NCBI GenBank assembly: GCA_020428615.1
Contig: JAGQMO010000049.1
Span: 1-6,130 of the forward strand
Reading direction: 5' to 3'
DNA: 6,130 bases
Origin: Patescibacteria group bacterium
GTDB taxonomy: Bacteria; Patescibacteriota; Minisyncoccia; Phycocordibacterales; UBA1006
In this document: positions 4,123 to 6,130 of the stretch, one piece after another
Numbering within the stretch: position 1 is the stretch's first letter
Layout: every line of letters starts with the position of its first letter
Program-made: the position numbers and the translations under genes
The notes under the pieces: generated by a model
The model's input: the letters and a program-made list of their open reading frames with translations, nothing else
Databases searched by the model: none
What the model was told of the DNA's origin: nothing

Positions 4123-5841
4123 ATGAAACGAGACAGTAAACAATTTGTCCTTCGCATGCATGTCGTTTTTGGTATTGTTGTTCTCGTAGGATTCGTATTG
4201 ATTGCGAATCTTTTTTACATACAAATTGCAAATGGAGCTCAGTTCAGAGCGCAAGCTGACGGACAGTATGTGGTGTCAACATACAATTCGTTTGAACGCG
4301 GAACAATTTACTTCGAAGAGCGAGATGGTACCCACATTAGTGCAGCTAGTCAGAAATCAGGGTATAAACTTTCTGTAAACCCGAAAGAATTTAAAGCTGA
4401 TAGGGAAGCCGTATACGAAAAAATTAATGCTATTGTTCCATTTGATAAGGAGTTGTTTTTTGATGCGCTTGAAAAGAACAGTCGTAGTTATGTTGAGTTT
4501 TTACATAATATTTCAAAAGAAGATGGCGTTCTCATTAAAGAAGCTGTGGGATCGGCTGTGCAGCTTCATGCTGAAAAATGGCGCGTGTATCCACTAAAAG
4601 GTTCCGCAGCGCATGTGCTTGGTTTTTTGGGGTATCAGGGAGACGAGTATGCAGGACGATATGGACTTGAGCGAGAATATGAAGACACATTGAAACGAGA
4701 AGATGTTGATCTCTATACAAATTTCTTTGCTCGTATTTTTCATAATGTTCAAAATTTTGTTGATCCAGAGAAAGTTCCCGAGGGTGACATCATTACAACG
4801 CTTGATCCACAGATTCAATTGTATTTTGAAGATCAATTGAAAAGCGTTCAAGAAACATGGCATTCTGAATCGGTTGGAGGGATCATTATGAATCCAAAGA
4901 CAGGATCAATCTATGCAATGGGTGCTTTTCCAAATTTTGACAATAATGATTTTTCTCATGAGCCGATCAGCGTTTTTAAAAATCCACTCGTTGAAAATGT
5001 GCATGAAATGGGATCGATTATGAAACCACTCATTGTTGCAATGGCGATTGACAGTCAATCAATTGATATTAATACGCTTGAATATTATGATACGGGTTCA
5101 GTAGAGGTTGGGATTTCAACAATTAAAAACTTTGACGGCAGGGGACGTGGTTGGGTTGATACTCAGGAGATTTTAAATCAATCGTTAAATACCGGAATGA
5201 CCTATATTGCCAGCAAGATCCCGAAGCAAACGTTTCGTGATTACATTGAACGTTATGGTTTTACCGCTAAAACAGGTATTGATTTGCCAAATGAAGGAAA
5301 CAATATTACAGGCAATATCAAGAGCAACCGCGACATTGAGTTTGCAAACATGTCATTCGGTCAAGGAATCGCTGTGACACCAATCAGCATGGTGCGGGCT
5401 ATCTCAGCGCTTGCAAATGGAGGTCAAATGGTTCGTCCACACGTTGTGAAAAAAATAGAATATACTAATGGATTTTCTAAAACATTCGATTACACCGAAG
5501 ATACAGAAACCGTACTCTCTCGAGAAACATCCGGAGAGATTTCCCGGATGTTAGTAAACGTATTTGACGCTTATAATAGTGGGCATGTGAAGTTTCCCGA
5601 CTATACCATTGCGGCAAAGACGGGAACAGCTCAAATTCCAAATCCAGCTGGTGGGTACTATGATGATAGGAACCTGCACTCATTCTTTGGTTATTTCCCT
5701 GCGTATGATCCTGAATTCCTTGTGTTCCTGTACACTGTTCATCCAAAAGGGGTGAAGTATGCATCTCAGACGCTCATTGAACCATTTCGAGAAACAACAC
5801 GGTATCTGATTAACTATTACAACATTCCGCCTGATCGATAA
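4123..5841 (+). CDS. ftsI: Class B penicillin-binding protein, FtsI-type peptidoglycan transpeptidase
   Basis: DD-transpeptidase that cross-links septal peptidoglycan, expected to act with FtsW outside the membrane. I start it at ATG 4123 (572 residues), since the TTG two codons earlier is no better supported. One N-terminal membrane anchor spans about residues 12-34, followed by the PBP dimerisation/pedestal domain (about 40-220, including the conserved R-x-YP at 154-157 and GLE at 181-183). The transpeptidase domain (about 225-565) has all three catalytic motifs: S298-I-M-K301 with the nucleophile serine, S354-L-N356, and K499-T-G-T502. SFGQG (411-415) is also typical. There is no PASTA domain. 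It is last in the mraZ operon and followed by a terminator. Whether it serves division alone or also elongation cannot be told from the sequence. Confidence 0.95.
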   Translation: MKRDSKQFVLRMHVVFGIVVLVGFVLIANLFYIQIANGAQFRAQADGQYVVSTYNSFERGTIYFEERDGTHISAASQKSGYKLSVNPKEFKADREAVYEKINAIVPFDKELFFDALEKNSRSYVEFLHNISKEDGVLIKEAVGSAVQLHAEKWRVYPLKGSAAHVLGFLGYQGDEYAGRYGLEREYEDTLKREDVDLYTNFFARIFHNVQNFVDPEKVPEGDIITTLDPQIQLYFEDQLKSVQETWHSESVGGIIMNPKTGSIYAMGAFPNFDNNDFSHEPISVFKNPLVENVHEMGSIMKPLIVAMAIDSQSIDINTLEYYDTGSVEVGISTIKNFDGRGRGWVDTQEILNQSLNTGMTYIASKIPKQTFRDYIERYGFTAKTGIDLPNEGNNITGNIKSNRDIEFANMSFGQGIAVTPISMVRAISALANGGQMVRPHVVKKIEYTNGFSKTFDYTEDTETVLSRETSGEISRMLVNVFDAYNSGHVKFPDYTIAAKTGTAQIPNPAGGYYDDRNLHSFFGYFPAYDPEFLVFLYTVHPKGVKYASQTLIEPFRETTRYLINYYNIPPDR

Positions 5842-5848
5842 TGTATCG

Positions 5849-5874
5849 AGCGATTCTTTATTGAATCGCTTTTT
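5849..5874 (+). terminator. Rho-independent terminator of the mraZ-ftsI operon
   Basis: An 8-base perfect stem, AGCGATTC (5849-5856) and GAATCGCT (5863-5870), with a 6-base loop and five Ts (5870-5874) at the end, 7 bases after the ftsI stop. It marks the operon end and separates it from the next gene. Confidence 0.85.
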
Positions 5875-5876
5875 GT

Positions 5877-5889
5877 TACAATAAGGAAG
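5877..5889 (+). promoter_or_regulatory. -10-like box and Shine-Dalgarno of the 5892 gene
   Basis: TACAAT (5877-5882) matches a -10 box at five of six positions; the expected -35 would fall inside the terminator stem and is poor. AAGGA (5883-5887) is the only convincing Shine-Dalgarno seen at a start in the window. If the -10 is used, though, transcription starts at about 5889, after the AAGGA, so the two signals are partly exclusive. Confidence 0.35.
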
Positions 5890-5891
5890 TC

Positions 5892-6130
5892 ATGGATACT
5901 CCATCACAAAAATTTAAATTAGGAGAGATGATCCAACATGAAACCAAACGAAACGCATTGATTAGATTTGCTTTGGTTCTCATTCTATTCGTAGGTTATT
6001 TTGCGTTTATTGCATTTCGTTATGGTCTTGAGAATGGGTTTTTGGTAACAGCCGGAACGTGGTCATTCTTTGTCCTATGCACACCTGTGGCGGATGCTGG
6101 TTTCTTGTTGGATTTTCCTTTGCGGTTGAT
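5892..6130 (+). CDS. Membrane protein, unknown, cut by the window edge
   Basis: The open frame begins at ATG 5892 and continues to the right edge without a stop (79 complete codons visible). A hydrophilic N-terminus (MDTPSQKFKLGEMIQHETKR, 1-20) precedes a strong membrane helix at about residues 22-43. A second hydrophobic segment at about 50-75 (TWSFFVLCTPVADAGFLLDF within it) carries two acidic residues and a proline. I do not recognise the family. The two membrane segments and the start (AAGGA four bases upstream) make a real gene likely. It lies beyond the operon terminator, so it is probably transcribed separately. Confidence 0.7.
   Translation, partial: MDTPSQKFKLGEMIQHETKRNALIRFALVLILFVGYFAFIAFRYGLENGFLVTAGTWSFFVLCTPVADAGFLLDFPLRL

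Noticed and set aside
1..6130. CRISPR array, tRNA or rRNA genes, prophage or toxin-antitoxin modules
   Set aside because: No regularly spaced repeats, no tRNA TTCGA/acceptor patterns outside coding sequence, no rRNA-like stretches and no integrase, transposase or toxin-like proteins were seen.

Overview
The window is AT-rich bacterial chromosomal DNA that is densely packed with genes. It looks like a small-genome bacterium, most plausibly Patescibacteria/CPR. Four things suggest this: short intergenic gaps, almost no Shine-Dalgarno sequences, short divergent versions of FtsL and FtsI next to well-conserved MraZ and RsmH, and -10-like hexamers sitting directly against start codons. The phylum is an inference and no 16S or marker tree was available. 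There is no sign of a phage, insertion sequence, CRISPR array or tRNA/rRNA gene.

Left part (1-2184): a minus-strand DoxX-like membrane protein (45-392) diverges from a small protein with a lone domain resembling the RNA polymerase alpha C-terminal domain (465-812). That gene converges on miaA (826-1764, minus), the tRNA A37 dimethylallyltransferase. miaA in turn diverges from a 98-residue protein of unknown function with a CxCxxC cluster (1853-2149), which ends in a clear intrinsic terminator (2154-2184).

Middle (2185-2464): a 280-base gene-free control region in front of the division operon, the most information-rich non-coding stretch here. In order it holds an exact DnaA box (TTATCCACA, 2208-2216), a likely sigma70-type promoter (TTGCAC-N17-TAGAAT), four GTGGG-like MraZ boxes spaced 10-11 bases apart over that promoter, a perfect 26-base inverted repeat starting at the predicted transcript 5' end, and a second, AU-rich hairpin ending 14 bases before mraZ.

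Right part (2465-5841): a compact division and cell-wall (dcw) operon, mraZ - rsmH - ftsL-like - ftsI (class B PBP), with gaps of 4 bases, a 4-base overlap and 8 bases. An intrinsic terminator at 5849-5874 follows ftsI, so the cluster stops after four genes. MraZ is expected to repress its own operon, RsmH modifies 16S rRNA, and FtsL with the transpeptidase FtsI builds septal peptidoglycan. A separate membrane-protein gene starts at 5892 and runs off the right edge.

I see no clear new multi-gene system. The best candidate for something undescribed is the mraZ leader, where possible replication-initiator input, MraZ autoregulation and two RNA hairpins are combined.
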